Source: an uncultured Bacteroides sp. (GTDB lineage Bacteria > Bacteroidota > Bacteroidia > Bacteroidales > Bacteroidaceae). Taken from it: a stretch of 21,988 nt of DNA. The translations under genes and the position numbers were made by a program. The stretch covers positions 1 to 21,988 of the forward strand of contig URCM01000048.1 of NCBI GenBank assembly GCA_900546355.1, given 5' to 3'. The notes below the pieces were generated by a model, which was given only the letters and a program-made list of their open reading frames with translations, searched no databases and was not told the origin of the DNA. This document shows, in pieces, positions 1 to 6,789 of this stretch; position 1 is the stretch's first letter; each line of letters begins with the position of its first letter.

Positions 1-52
1 GGATACATCAAGCCAAGAAAAACTTTTTGGAGAAATTCAAAACAGCTTCTTA
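1..52 (-). mobile_element. Right end of a MITE-like element, cut by the window edge
   Basis: Positions 1-52 match, base for base, one end of the complete element at 2322-2523 read on its minus strand. They finish with the terminal inverted repeat ending AACAGCTTCTTA. The rest of the copy lies outside the window. The same end sequence recurs at 21948-21988. Flanking bases after the shared TA differ from the complete copy, so the element boundary is probably at TA, as expected for a TA-targeting (IS630/mariner-like or IS5-like) family. The family assignment is inference. Confidence 0.75.
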
Positions 53-113
53 TAATAATGGCAAGTGGGAGTAGTGTTATTATTGTATCCATTTGATTTT
101 TAATAGAATAAAA

Positions 114-132
114 TCTGTGTAATCTGTGGTGA
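114..132 (+). repeat. Nine-base-period CTGTG intergenic repeat
   Basis: Two tandem nine-base units, AATCTGTGT and AATCTGTGG, sit just upstream of the first gene. A related string occurs near 21865-21884 in reverse complement (CACAGAGGACACAGA), and variants lie at 5201-5229 and 5310-5323. Such CTCTGTG/CTCTGCG strings are common between genes in Bacteroides. They have no assigned function, and I call this a dispersed intergenic repeat only. Confidence 0.4.
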
Positions 133-158
133 AAACCTCAAGAACTTAAGAAACCACC

Positions 159-1064
159 ATGAAATACTTAGTAGTAGGAACAGGGGGCGTGGGAGGCTCC
201 ATTGCGGGCTTCCTCGCATTGGCAGGGAAAGACGTGACCTGCATTGCCCGTGGCAAGCATCTGGATGCAATGAAACGCAACGGGTTGCACCTGAAATCAG
301 ACTTGAAAGGAGAACATTTCCTTCCCGTCAAGGCTTGTACCTCCGAAGAATTCGAAGGGAAAGCCGATGTGATTTTCGTCTGTGTGAAAGGTTATTCCAT
401 CGACTCCATCAAAGAAGTGTTAGAGCGTGCCTCCACTCCCGATACATTGGTTATTCCTATCCTGAACGTATATGGAACGGGACCGCGTATCGGACGGCTT
501 GTGCCTTCGGTTCATGTGCTCGACGGATGCATCTATATCGTAGGTTTTGTTTCGGGAGAGGGCGAGATAACCCAAATGGGAAGCATCTTCCGCCTGGTAT
601 TCGGCGCACGTCCCGAGCAAGGCATTGCCCGTGAACGCCTGGACTGCATAGCCGAAGCATTGCAAGCGTGCGGCATCAAAGCCGAAGTATCGGACGACAT
701 CAACCGCGATACCTTCATCAAATGGGCATTCATCTCCGCTATGGCCTGTACAGGAGCCTATCACGATGTGCCTATGGGTGAAGTGCAGCACGAAGGCGAA
801 GTACGTGATACTTTTATTGGTCTCTCGCGCGAAAGTGCGGAGATAGGACGGCGCTCAGGTGTAGTCTATCCCGAAAACCCCGTAGCGTATAACTTGAAGG
901 TTATCGATTCGCTCGACCCGCACAGCACCGCCTCCATGCAGAAAGACATCGCCCGCGGACACGAATCGGAAATACAAGGCTTGCTCTTCGACCTTATCGA
1001 CTTGGGTGAACGGCTCGGAGTGGACTTGCCTACTTATCATAAAGTGGCATTAAAATTCAAATGA
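159..1064 (+). CDS. Ketopantoate reductase family protein (PanE/ApbA-like)
   Basis: The 301-residue product is the usual size for 2-dehydropantoate 2-reductase, which uses NADPH to reduce ketopantoate to pantoate in coenzyme A synthesis in the cytoplasm. The N-terminal Rossmann motif GTGGVGG is at residues 7-13. Expected active-site positions are present: K77 in VCVKGY, N103 in LNVYGT, and K188 in the FIKW segment. The C-terminal STASMQKD and ESEIQG stretch (about 257-274) matches the conserved substrate-binding region of the family. The start is ATG and no alternative start is close by. The gene stands alone: the next genes have their own promoter at 1090. Bacteroides genomes often carry more than one PanE-like paralogue, so the exact substrate is not proven and I leave the symbol blank. 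Family membership is secure; the ketopantoate activity is inferred. Confidence 0.85.
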   Translation: MKYLVVGTGGVGGSIAGFLALAGKDVTCIARGKHLDAMKRNGLHLKSDLKGEHFLPVKACTSEEFEGKADVIFVCVKGYSIDSIKEVLERASTPDTLVIPILNVYGTGPRIGRLVPSVHVLDGCIYIVGFVSGEGEITQMGSIFRLVFGARPEQGIARERLDCIAEALQACGIKAEVSDDINRDTFIKWAFISAMACTGAYHDVPMGEVQHEGEVRDTFIGLSRESAEIGRRSGVVYPENPVAYNLKVIDSLDPHSTASMQKDIARGHESEIQGLLFDLIDLGERLGVDLPTYHKVALKFK

Positions 1065-1089
1065 CAAACACATAAAATCATAACAAACA

Positions 1090-1121
1090 TTTGGTTACTA
1101 CGAACATTCGTAGTAACTTTG
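1090..1121 (+). promoter_or_regulatory. Bacteroides-type promoter of the 1131-2250 operon
   Basis: TTTG at 1090-1093 and TAACTTTG at 1114-1121 are separated by 20 nt. This fits the Bacteroidota consensus TTTG, 19-21 nt, TAnnTTTG. The predicted transcription start falls around 1125-1128, only a few bases before the ATG at 1131, so the mRNA may be nearly leaderless. The spacer is occupied by a perfect palindrome (1094-1117). Confidence 0.75.
1094..1117. promoter_or_regulatory. 24-bp perfect palindrome, probable operator
   Basis: GTTACTACGAA (1094-1104) and its exact reverse complement TTCGTAGTAAC (1107-1117) flank a CA spacer. The palindrome fills the gap between the promoter boxes and overlaps the first bases of the -7 box, so a dimeric protein bound here would block RNA polymerase. 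Repression, possibly by a product of the same operon, is inferred from position. I do not know the cognate regulator. Confidence 0.7.
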
Positions 1122-1130
1122 CATAAACCG

Positions 1131-1325
1131 ATGGGGAAATATAAAAAAATCATCGTAACAGAAAAGGAAGAGGACTTGATTATGAGCATCCGCAACTATC
1201 AACGTTCTTATCCGAATGGGAATCCGCAAATGGACTGGTATATCCGTCAGTTATTCGATGAACTGATGGACATGCCGCCTCAGTACATTCCAACTATCCC
1301 AAGTAGAAAGAAACTAAAACCATAA
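1131..1325 (+). CDS. Small conserved hypothetical protein (64 aa)
   Basis: I do not recognise a named domain. The ATG at 1131 is preferred over an upstream in-frame TTG at 1119, because that TTG lies inside the promoter -7 box. The product begins MGKYKKIIVTEKEEDLI, has a charged helical first half, an SIRNYQ and WYIRQLFDEL segment, and a basic proline-containing tail ending RKKLKP. There is no signal peptide or membrane segment, so it is cytoplasmic. An internal ATG at 1179 would give 48 residues and a longer leader. It is the first gene of a compact operon: 4 nt separate its stop from the DUF5053-like gene, which in turn is followed by the acetyltransferase. The position directly behind a palindromic operator makes a regulatory role possible, but nothing in the sequence proves it. 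Confidence 0.6.
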   Translation: MGKYKKIIVTEKEEDLIMSIRNYQRSYPNGNPQMDWYIRQLFDELMDMPPQYIPTIPSRKKLKP

Positions 1326-1329
1326 CATT

Positions 1330-1590
1330 ATGGAAACAATCGTGAAAGAAAACCGTACTGAATTGGCAACCGATGTGAAGGCAAAGCTTTCAGACATTTT
1401 GATGCTGGTGACATGGCGTGATATCGCACGTAACTATTTTGGCAAATCTTCTTCGTGGCTATATCACAAATTAGACGGTATTGACGGAAACGGAGGTAAA
1501 GGAGGGTTTACGCCCGAAGAACAAGAACAATTACGGAACGCTTTATTCGATCTGTCAGAACGTATCCGTATCGCAGCAGACAAACTATAA
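1330..1590 (+). CDS. DUF5053-like small protein (86 aa)
   Basis: The product resembles the Bacteroides DUF5053 family from memory, notably the segment TWRDIARNYFGKSSSWLYHKL (about residues 33-53). This looks like a helix-turn-helix core with an invariant FGKSSSWL turn. A glycine-rich GIDGNGGKGGF loop follows, then a C-terminal helix FTPEEQEQLRNALFDLSERI. There is no signal peptide. The fold suggests a DNA-binding or phage/stress-related regulator, but the family has no assigned function. The gene lies 4 nt after its upstream neighbour and 6 nt before the acetyltransferase, so the three are almost certainly cotranscribed. If it binds DNA, the palindrome at 1094-1117 is the obvious candidate target for autoregulation. 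The family name is from recall and not checked. Confidence 0.65.
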   Translation: METIVKENRTELATDVKAKLSDILMLVTWRDIARNYFGKSSSWLYHKLDGIDGNGGKGGFTPEEQEQLRNALFDLSERIRIAADKL

Positions 1591-1596
1591 AAACAA

Positions 1597-2250
1597 ATGA
1601 AACACATCATCCACATCGACACATGGGAACGGAAGGACAACTACAACTTCTTCCGCGGATTCGCCAACTCATGGATTGCCGTAACAAGCGAGGCGGACTG
1701 CACCGAGGCATACGCCCGTGCCAAGGAACGGGGACATTCGTTCTTCCTCTATTACCTTTATGCCATCACACGGGCGGTAAACGAAATCAAGGAATTGCGC
1801 TACCGGTGGGACAAGAACGGGCAAGTGGTTCTGCATGATACGGTGGACGTGATTACGCCTATCGCCGTGCCGGGACGCACCTTCTATACCGTGCGCATCC
1901 CCTATCATCCCGACTTTGATACGTTCTACCGCGAAGCACGGCGTATCATCACCTCGATTCCCGAAGACGGAGACCCGTATGGTACAGACAAGCAAATCGC
2001 AGAGCAAGGCGATTTCGACGTATTCCTGCTCAGTGCCACGCCGAAACTGTTTTTCACCTCCATCACCTATACCCAACAATCGGTAGGGCATCCGTTAGAT
2101 TATCCGTTGATGAATGCAGGCAAGGCAATCACCCGTGCCGGACGGCTCTACATGCCGATAGCACTTACCGTAAGCCATGCCTTTGCAGACGGAGCGCACA
2201 TCTCGCTCTTCTTCGAGAAGGTGGAACAGACGTTGAAAGAACTTGCTTAA
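1597..2250 (+). CDS. Chloramphenicol acetyltransferase family protein (type A fold)
   Basis: The 217-residue length and architecture match trimeric type A chloramphenicol acetyltransferases, which transfer acetyl from acetyl-CoA to a hydroxyl of the drug. Near the N-terminus is the family's NFFRGF-type segment (residues 17-22). The serine of the canonical S-A-x-P motif is present (S146-A-T-P). The catalytic region reads [10 protein letters not shown], with H194 and D198 at the positions of the catalytic His and structural Asp. The first His of the usual HH pair is replaced by S193. Chromosomal CAT-like proteins are frequent in Bacteroides and many are not proven resistance enzymes, so the acceptor substrate is open. 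It is the last gene of the operon starting at 1131 and follows the DUF5053-like gene by 6 nt. A palindrome at 2258-2275 follows its stop. Confidence 0.8.
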   Translation: MKHIIHIDTWERKDNYNFFRGFANSWIAVTSEADCTEAYARAKERGHSFFLYYLYAITRAVNEIKELRYRWDKNGQVVLHDTVDVITPIAVPGRTFYTVRIPYHPDFDTFYREARRIITSIPEDGDPYGTDKQIAEQGDFDVFLLSATPKLFFTSITYTQQSVGHPLDYPLMNAGKAITRAGRLYMPIALTVSHAFADGAHISLFFEKVEQTLKELA

Positions 2251-2257
2251 ACTTATG

Positions 2258-2275
2258 TAACGTGAGTTCACGTTA
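2258..2275 (+). terminator. Short perfect palindrome after the acetyltransferase gene
   Basis: TAACGTGAGTTCACGTTA is a perfect inverted repeat starting 8 bases after the stop, followed by ATTTTAT. It may act as a weak intrinsic terminator for the 1131-2250 operon. The stem is short and the T-run poor, so a protein-binding site is the alternative. Confidence 0.4.
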
Positions 2276-2321
2276 ATTTTATATACTACAAGAATATGAC
2301 GGAGAAAACATCACAGAAACT

Positions 2322-2523
2322 GTTAAGAAGCTGTTTTGAATTTCTCCAAAAAGTTTTTCTTGGCTTGATGTATCCGTTTTCGTGTGTGCTTTGGGCGATT
2401 TTTTGGCCCTTTTCGCTCCTGTTCTTCGTCAGATAGCCCGCTATCTTCCTCATCACAGAAGCGAAAATGCCTCAAAAACTCATCCCAAATCATCGCACGA
2501 TAAATTCAAAACAGCTTCTTAAC
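2322..2523 (-). mobile_element. Complete MITE-like element, 202 bp
   Basis: The ends are a perfect 22-bp terminal inverted repeat: 2322-2343 starting GTTAAGAAGCTGTTTTGAA, and its reverse complement at 2502-2523. One further matching base at each side makes 23. Two more copies are at the window edges (1-52 and 21893-21988), which shows it is dispersed. The interior carries a smaller inverted pair around a GATAGC/GCTATC centre. There is no transposase gene. TTAA or TA at the boundary suggests a TA-type target duplication, and copy 1 supports TA. Mobilisation in trans by a full-length insertion sequence is the usual explanation, and that parent is not in this window. Confidence 0.85.
2323..2493 (-). 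other. 56-codon open frame inside the MITE
   Basis: On the minus strand an ATG at 2493 opens a 56-codon frame that ends at a TAA inside the terminal repeat. The peptide starts MIWDEFLRHFRFCDEEDSG and becomes very lysine/arginine rich. It could be a leftover of a gene from the parent insertion sequence or chance. In the third copy (21893-21988) a deletion of about 91 bp breaks this frame, which argues against selection on the peptide there. Confidence 0.25.
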
Positions 2524-2687
2524 AAGTAGGATAAAATAATAGCCTCTGCCCTTGCAAAAATCATTCGCTATGCAATAAATTTTTGTAAATCTGTATAAGG
2601 AATATACTTCTTTGAAAATCAATGAAGTTCTTCACAAAACTCTACATATAAAACAAAGTTAAATCAAAGTCTTTTCCCAAAAATAGT
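2524..2687. other. AT-rich intergenic DNA without recognised features
   Basis: This AT-rich stretch lies between the MITE and the promoter at 2688. I see no coding frame of note, RNA gene or repeat in it. It may be the old upstream region of the truncated gene at 2799. Confidence 0.5.
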
Positions 2688-2718
2688 TTTGCCTGTTCCA
2701 CTAAAATATATAAATTTG
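2688..2718 (+). promoter_or_regulatory. Bacteroides-type promoter leading into a gene stub
   Basis: TTTG at 2688-2691 and TAAATTTG at 2711-2718 are separated by 19 nt, an exact fit to the Bacteroidota promoter consensus. The only reading frame downstream on this strand is the 27-codon stub at 2799-2882, after a leader of about 75 nt. After that, transcription would run antisense into the esterase gene at 2966-3811. Confidence 0.65.
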
Positions 2719-2798
2719 CCTATCTGACATATGTGTCAAACTAATATATAAAACATACATGATAATATAATTGATTTCCGATTATAAAAGTTATTACT

Positions 2799-2882
2799 AT
2801 GGTACGGATAGGGATTAATGTAGGCTCAACAACGGTCAAGTTGGTTACAATAGGGACAACTTACATCACGTTACTTAGATGA
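2799..2882 (+). pseudogene. N-terminal stub resembling a BcrA/BadF-type dehydratase activase
   Basis: An ATG at 2799 opens 27 codons reading MVRIGINVGSTTVKLVTI and then diverging to a TGA at 2880-2882. The segment IGIxVGSTTVKLV is the characteristic N-terminal nucleotide-binding strand-turn of BadF/BadG/BcrA/BcrD ATPases (activators of 2-hydroxyacyl-CoA dehydratases). Those proteins are several hundred residues or longer. Here similarity stops after about 18 codons, so the rest of the gene appears deleted. It retains a well-formed promoter at 2688-2718. The match is recognised from memory and is short, so chance cannot be fully excluded. Confidence 0.55.
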
Positions 2883-2950
2883 AGAATGAAGAACGGCTTC
2901 GTCCGCATGGAAATTCTTTTTTGCGCAAAACACGATTTTCTTCATTCTTC
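2881..2950 (-). terminator. Inverted repeat after the leftward carbohydrate operon
   Basis: GAAGAATGAAGAA (2881-2893) and its exact reverse complement TTCTTCATTCTTC (2938-2950) flank a 44-nt loop that contains a small TTTTGCGCAAAA palindrome. It starts 15 bases past the end of the esterase gene, so it may stop or stabilise the leftward transcript. There is no clear T-run. The GAATGAAGAATGA string also occurs at the GH43/GH127 junction near 12540. Confidence 0.35.
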
Positions 2951-2965
2951 AGTCAAAAAGTTTCT

Positions 2966-3811
2966 TCATTTTCCAATATTATCCGATACATAAATAAGCG
3001 CGTTGCATAAGGCGGGACGCCAGTAATTCCAGTCATGGCCTCCTCCTTTTATGCGAAGTTCGTAAGGGATGGCACGCTTCCGGAATGCGGCTATCAGGTC
3101 GATATTGGCATCGTAAGTGAAATCCTTGTCACCGCAATCAATGAACCAACGGACGGTGCGCCATGCAGTCACATCGCTTTCAGTTCCTTCCGCTATTGTG
3201 TGTATAGGATTATAATCATCCACTAACTTCTGACGCCATGGTGCGGAAGGGTCATTTTTCAGAAACTCCAATGGCTGGCTCCGGAGGTAGCTGCTCATTC
3301 CGTAAACCACATTGAATTTATCCGGATGAAGTACACCGTAGACCACCGATGCGCCTCCTCCCATCGAGAAGCCTGCTACCGAACAATATGCCTTCCCAGG
3401 CTTTACCCGATAGGCGCGCTCTATATAAGGCATGAACTCACTGAAAAAGAAATCCTCGTAACGCCAATGGGGAGCGTTGAACCAAATCATATTGTCTTTA
3501 TTGGCTTCAGGGCATACCACAATCATTTCCTCTATCCGCCCGCAAGCAATCAAGCTATCCGACAAGTGCGAAAGCCCGCCATATTGTTCCCAATCGGTAT
3601 TGGAACAGCCTCCTCCGTGCAGCAGATATAACACAGGATACGTGCGCACCGTATCCTGCCCGTAACTTGGAGGCAAATAGACGGTATATTCACGTTCGGT
3701 GATGCCTTTCAGCAGGGTACAAGGCATCGTGGTATGACTCACTGTGCCCTGCGCAAAAAGATGCAGACAACACAGACACCACACAATATAAAAAACAATG
3801 TATTTTTTCAT
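2966..3811 (-). CDS. Secreted CE1-like esterase (alpha/beta hydrolase)
   Basis: This is an alpha/beta hydrolase of the esterase D / CE1 type, a family that removes acetyl or feruloyl esters from xylans. The product is 281 residues from the ATG at 3811; a TTG nine bases upstream is less likely. It begins with a signal peptide (MKKYIVFYIV to about A20). The mature protein has the family's YLLHGGG oxyanion-hole segment (62-68), the nucleophile elbow GFSMGG with S149, an acid candidate D228 or D230 in CGDKDF, and the catalytic H259 in GGGHDW. It is the last gene of the leftward cluster, 17 nt after the GH43 gene, so it is cotranscribed. The exported location and its neighbours suggest it deacylates the same plant glycan the GH43 enzymes trim. 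The choice of acetyl versus feruloyl cannot be read from sequence. Confidence 0.85.
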   Translation of the reverse strand: MKKYIVFYIVWCLCCLHLFAQGTVSHTTMPCTLLKGITEREYTVYLPPSYGQDTVRTYPVLYLLHGGGCSNTDWEQYGGLSHLSDSLIACGRIEEMIVVCPEANKDNMIWFNAPHWRYEDFFFSEFMPYIERAYRVKPGKAYCSVAGFSMGGGASVVYGVLHPDKFNVVYGMSSYLRSQPLEFLKNDPSAPWRQKLVDDYNPIHTIAEGTESDVTAWRTVRWFIDCGDKDFTYDANIDLIAAFRKRAIPYELRIKGGGHDWNYWRPALCNALIYVSDNIGK

Positions 3812-3828
3812 GATTTTCAATTTTACAG

Positions 3829-5184
3829 TTAATTATCAAACTTCCACCAGTCGAGGTTAAACAACGTATGGGGTTTCTTGCCACGGAACACGAGGTAGAG
3901 GTCGTGTACACCCGTCACAGCTTTTACCGAGGTTTCAAACTCCCGCCAGTTCTCCCATTCGCCGGTATAAGGGACATGGAGCGTGCCTATCACCTCGCCT
4001 TCCTTACTATCTAAACGTAGTTCTATTTGTCCGCCGAAATAACGGGACGAAGCGCACGCCGTGAAACACGATGCTCCCTTATCACCGAAATCAACGCAGC
4101 GTACCTTGATGTAATCGCCATCATGAATATCGGTCACATATACACCCCGTCCGGCATCGGTTCTGGTAGTTACACCTTCCGACCAAGCAATAGTCTCCGC
4201 CTCAGTGCGCCAATAAGGACAAAGCGTGCCCACGGGTTCGACAATGCCAGTATCACTCATGTGCAGTTCGGGAATCTTCCCATCGGATGCATAGCTGAAC
4301 TCCTCCACACATACCGAACGGCAATAGCTATGCCCACCGGGCAAAGCATCGTTATGGTAAAAGAAATAAGAATGCCCCTTGTAATCGATGATAGCGGGAT
4401 GATTGGTATTGCTGCCCCGCTCAGTAGGCATCAACACGCCTTGCGCCTTCCATTTCCCGCCTGCCACATCGCTCATCGAATAATGAATGGACTCGGGGAA
4501 ACCTGCCGCATAGAGCAAATAATAATGTCCGTCTCGTTTATAAAGCCACGGAGCTTCAGTAAAACCTCCCGAAAAGGAAGAAGCATCCATACGGTCAATC
4601 GCTTCTATCCCGCTCCCGAGGCTTATCATGTCATCGTTCAACTTGGCACGATAACACACACCATTACCCCAGTAGAGCCATGCCTGCCCGTCATCGTCAA
4701 TAAATACGGTAGGGTCGAGATCGTCCCACGAATGCTTGGCATAAGTAGTCATGTCATTCGTCACCAACCCGCGACCCAACGCATCCTTAAAAGGTCCGTA
4801 AGGAGTATCACCTATCGCTACACCGATAGAAGAACCGGGACTTTGGGTGTTCTGCGAAGAGATATACCAATAGAACTTCCCGTTACGAGGAATGCATTGT
4901 GCCGCACTGGCATCACCTGCCGACCAAACAAAAGCACTTGTACGGAGCGGCGCACCATGGTCGGTCCAGTTCACCATATCGGTCGTGGTATACAAACGGT
5001 ATTCACGCATGAGGTAAGATTGCTTCGGCGCATCGTTCTCGTCACAACCCACATACAGATACAAGGTATCACCATACACCATAGGAGCCGGATCGGCTGT
5101 ATAATGGGTCTGAATAATAGGGTTTTGTGCCTGCACCGAAAACACACACATCCCCAACAGGATAGTACAAATCGTCTTTTTCAT
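3829..5184 (-). CDS. Secreted GH43 glycosidase with C-terminal CBM6 (paralogue 1)
   Basis: The 451-residue protein starts at the ATG at 5184. A longer frame upstream only reads through an intergenic CTCTGTG repeat. The signal peptide ends at VQAQ (about 20). The five-bladed GH43 domain (about 22-315) has the expected triad: general base D31 (TADPAP), D157 (DLDPTV) and general acid E210 (FTEAPWLY). The C-terminal part (about 323-450) has CBM6 features, beginning WRTEAETIAW and ending DWWKF. GH43 enzymes act by inversion, usually as alpha-L-arabinofuranosidases or beta-xylosidases; CBM6 often binds xylan. The pattern resembles arabinoxylan arabinofuranohydrolases such as XynD, but subfamily and linkage are not established. 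It retains the YHN motif of the fifth blade. It is one of three tandem paralogues and lies 154 bp downstream of paralogue 2. Confidence 0.9.
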   Translation of the reverse strand: MKKTICTILLGMCVFSVQAQNPIIQTHYTADPAPMVYGDTLYLYVGCDENDAPKQSYLMREYRLYTTTDMVNWTDHGAPLRTSAFVWSAGDASAAQCIPRNGKFYWYISSQNTQSPGSSIGVAIGDTPYGPFKDALGRGLVTNDMTTYAKHSWDDLDPTVFIDDDGQAWLYWGNGVCYRAKLNDDMISLGSGIEAIDRMDASSFSGGFTEAPWLYKRDGHYYLLYAAGFPESIHYSMSDVAGGKWKAQGVLMPTERGSNTNHPAIIDYKGHSYFFYHNDALPGGHSYCRSVCVEEFSYASDGKIPELHMSDTGIVEPVGTLCPYWRTEAETIAWSEGVTTRTDAGRGVYVTDIHDGDYIKVRCVDFGDKGASCFTACASSRYFGGQIELRLDSKEGEVIGTLHVPYTGEWENWREFETSVKAVTGVHDLYLVFRGKKPHTLFNLDWWKFDN

Positions 5185-5200
5185 AGCCAGAATTTTAATC

Positions 5201-5323
5201 GAACGCAGAGATGCAAAAGCACAGAGAAACAATTTTAGAAAGAAAGGACACGGATATCCAGTGTTGTCCGCTGCGTGGTTCCGCTATCTCTGTAAAGTTA
5301 GAGCTTTACGCATCTCTGCGTTC
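5201..5323. repeat. Long imperfect hairpin between GH43 paralogues 1 and 2
   Basis: GAACGCAGAGATGC (5201-5214) is exactly mirrored by GCATCTCTGCGTTC at 5310-5323, and pairing continues a few bases inward (AAAGC with GCTTT). Between the arms lie a GGATATCC palindrome and a second CTCTGTG copy. The element fills most of the 154-bp gap inside the operon. It could modulate readthrough or mRNA stability between genes. The same string family occurs at 114-132 and near 21870. Confidence 0.5.
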
Positions 5324-5338
5324 CATAAGAAACAATAT

Positions 5339-6697
5339 TTAGTTTTGAAACATCCAATAGTCGAAATACATCAACCGTCCGGGTTTTTCGCCTTTACATA
5401 CGAAATAGAGGTCGTGTACGCCGCTTATCTTCGTTACATCTGTAGTCACCACCGCCCAACGGTCATCCCATCCGGTCATAGGAACCTTAATAGTGGCAAG
5501 CAGTTCACCTTCTACCCCATCGGCACGCACTTCCAGCGTTACGCCTCCATTATGGGTGGTGCCTACACGTGCGGTCAGTTTCGAAGCCCCTTCCTTGCGG
5601 AAGTCCACGCCCTTCACTTTGATATACGCCCCATTACGCATGGCGTTGACAAATACACCCACCTCTTTGTTCTGACTTGCCTTCATGCCTTCGGAGAAAG
5701 CCATCGTCTCGGCCTCTGTCTTACGGTAAGGATTCAGCGTTTGTAACCCCTCCCGGACGCCTTCGGTCATTTTCATCGGCTTAATCGTTCCGTCGGAATT
5801 AAATTCCGCTTGCTCCACGCATACAGAACGGGTAAATCCTGTACCTCCAGGCAATGCACCGTTATGATAGAACAGGTAAGTATTACCCTTATAGTCAGCA
5901 ATACCCGGATGGTTGGTAAAACTCCGTCCTTCGGTAGGCATCAATGTTCCGGCGTACTTCCACGGTCCTGTAGGAGTTTTGCTCATCGAATAACCCAGAT
6001 GTTCGGAGATAGGCCCTCCCGCCCACAACAGATAATACCAATCATTATGTTTGTAGAGCCACGGACCTTCCTCGTAAAGCGTAGGACGTTCGGGAACATT
6101 TCCTTCACGTTTGCCAAAAGCCTCTTCGGTCATAGGCACTTTCACAATGTCACCCGCATACGAAATCATGTCTTCATTCAACTTTACATAATAACAAAAC
6201 GGATTGCCCCAATACAGGTAAGCCTGCCCGTCATCGTCTATCATTACAGTAGGGTCGATATCGCCTTTACCACTACTCACCAATGGTTTGCCCAAAGGGT
6301 CGTAGAAAGGTCCGTAAGGACTGTCTGCGACTGCTACACCGATAGCACCACCACCTTTCTTCATCGTGACGGGAACATAAGCATAAAACTTGCCTCCCCG
6401 TTCTATGCACTGCATCGCCCAAGCATCGCCTTTCGCCCAGTCGAAAGTTTTGTAGGAAAGCACTATCCCATGGTCGGTCCAGTTTACCATATCCTCGGTG
6501 GAATAGAGCTTCCAATTATTCATTGTAAACCAGGTTGACTCGTCTTCATCGTGACTGGTGTAGAGATACATTTTGCCGTTGTAAACCATGGGGGCAGGGT
6601 CGGCAGTGTACATGGTCTGTATTATCGGGTTTTGTGCTGTAGCGGAAAGAGCGAACACACCCAACACCATTATGGATAAATATTTCTTATTTTTCAT
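5339..6697 (-). CDS. Secreted GH43 glycosidase with C-terminal CBM6 (paralogue 2)
   Basis: The 452-residue protein starts at the ATG at 6697 (MKNKKYLSI), which gives a clean signal peptide to about A21. A longer frame upstream is intergenic hairpin sequence. The GH43 domain (about 24-315) has base D33 (TADPAP), D148 (DIDPTV) and acid E210 in YEEGPWLY. Before the acid it carries an extra loop (about 189-207, [16 protein letters not shown]) that paralogues 1 and 3 lack, which would sit near the active-site rim and may change specificity. The CBM6-like domain spans about 323-451, starting [11 protein letters not shown]. The fifth-blade YHN motif is kept. It is probably an arabinofuranosidase or xylosidase acting on the same polymer as its neighbours. 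It is read leftward, 92 bp after paralogue 3, across a small hairpin at 6731-6778. Confidence 0.9.
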   Translation of the reverse strand: MKNKKYLSIMVLGVFALSATAQNPIIQTMYTADPAPMVYNGKMYLYTSHDEDESTWFTMNNWKLYSTEDMVNWTDHGIVLSYKTFDWAKGDAWAMQCIERGGKFYAYVPVTMKKGGGAIGVAVADSPYGPFYDPLGKPLVSSGKGDIDPTVMIDDDGQAYLYWGNPFCYYVKLNEDMISYAGDIVKVPMTEEAFGKREGNVPERPTLYEEGPWLYKHNDWYYLLWAGGPISEHLGYSMSKTPTGPWKYAGTLMPTEGRSFTNHPGIADYKGNTYLFYHNGALPGGTGFTRSVCVEQAEFNSDGTIKPMKMTEGVREGLQTLNPYRKTEAETMAFSEGMKASQNKEVGVFVNAMRNGAYIKVKGVDFRKEGASKLTARVGTTHNGGVTLEVRADGVEGELLATIKVPMTGWDDRWAVVTTDVTKISGVHDLYFVCKGEKPGRLMYFDYWMFQN

Positions 6698-6730
6698 TTG
6701 CAATGATTTATTGAAGTAATTCCTGTTATC

Positions 6731-6778
6731 ATAGCACACAGATGACATAAATCTTATAATTGGCCATCTGCGTGCTAT
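6731..6778. repeat. Hairpin between GH43 paralogues 2 and 3
   Basis: ATAGCACACAGATG (6731-6744) and CATCTGCGTGCTAT (6765-6778) pair at 13 of 14 positions around a 20-nt loop. It lies in the 92-bp gap of the leftward operon and is related in sequence to the CTCTGTG/CTGCG hairpin at 5201-5323. It may attenuate readthrough or protect a processed transcript end. Confidence 0.5.
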
Positions 6779-6789
6779 CGGTTTCTTAT

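Noticed and set aside
5185..5232. N-terminal extension of GH43 paralogue 1 (FLCAFASLRSI)
   Set aside because: These codons come from the intergenic CTCTGTG/CTCTGCG repeat, and the real signal peptide begins at the ATG at 5184.
4027..5238. A 403-codon open frame on the plus strand opposite a GH43 gene
   Set aside because: It is the antisense shadow of paralogue 1. The protein has no domain or signal pattern, while the opposite strand has a complete GH43-CBM6 with catalytic residues.
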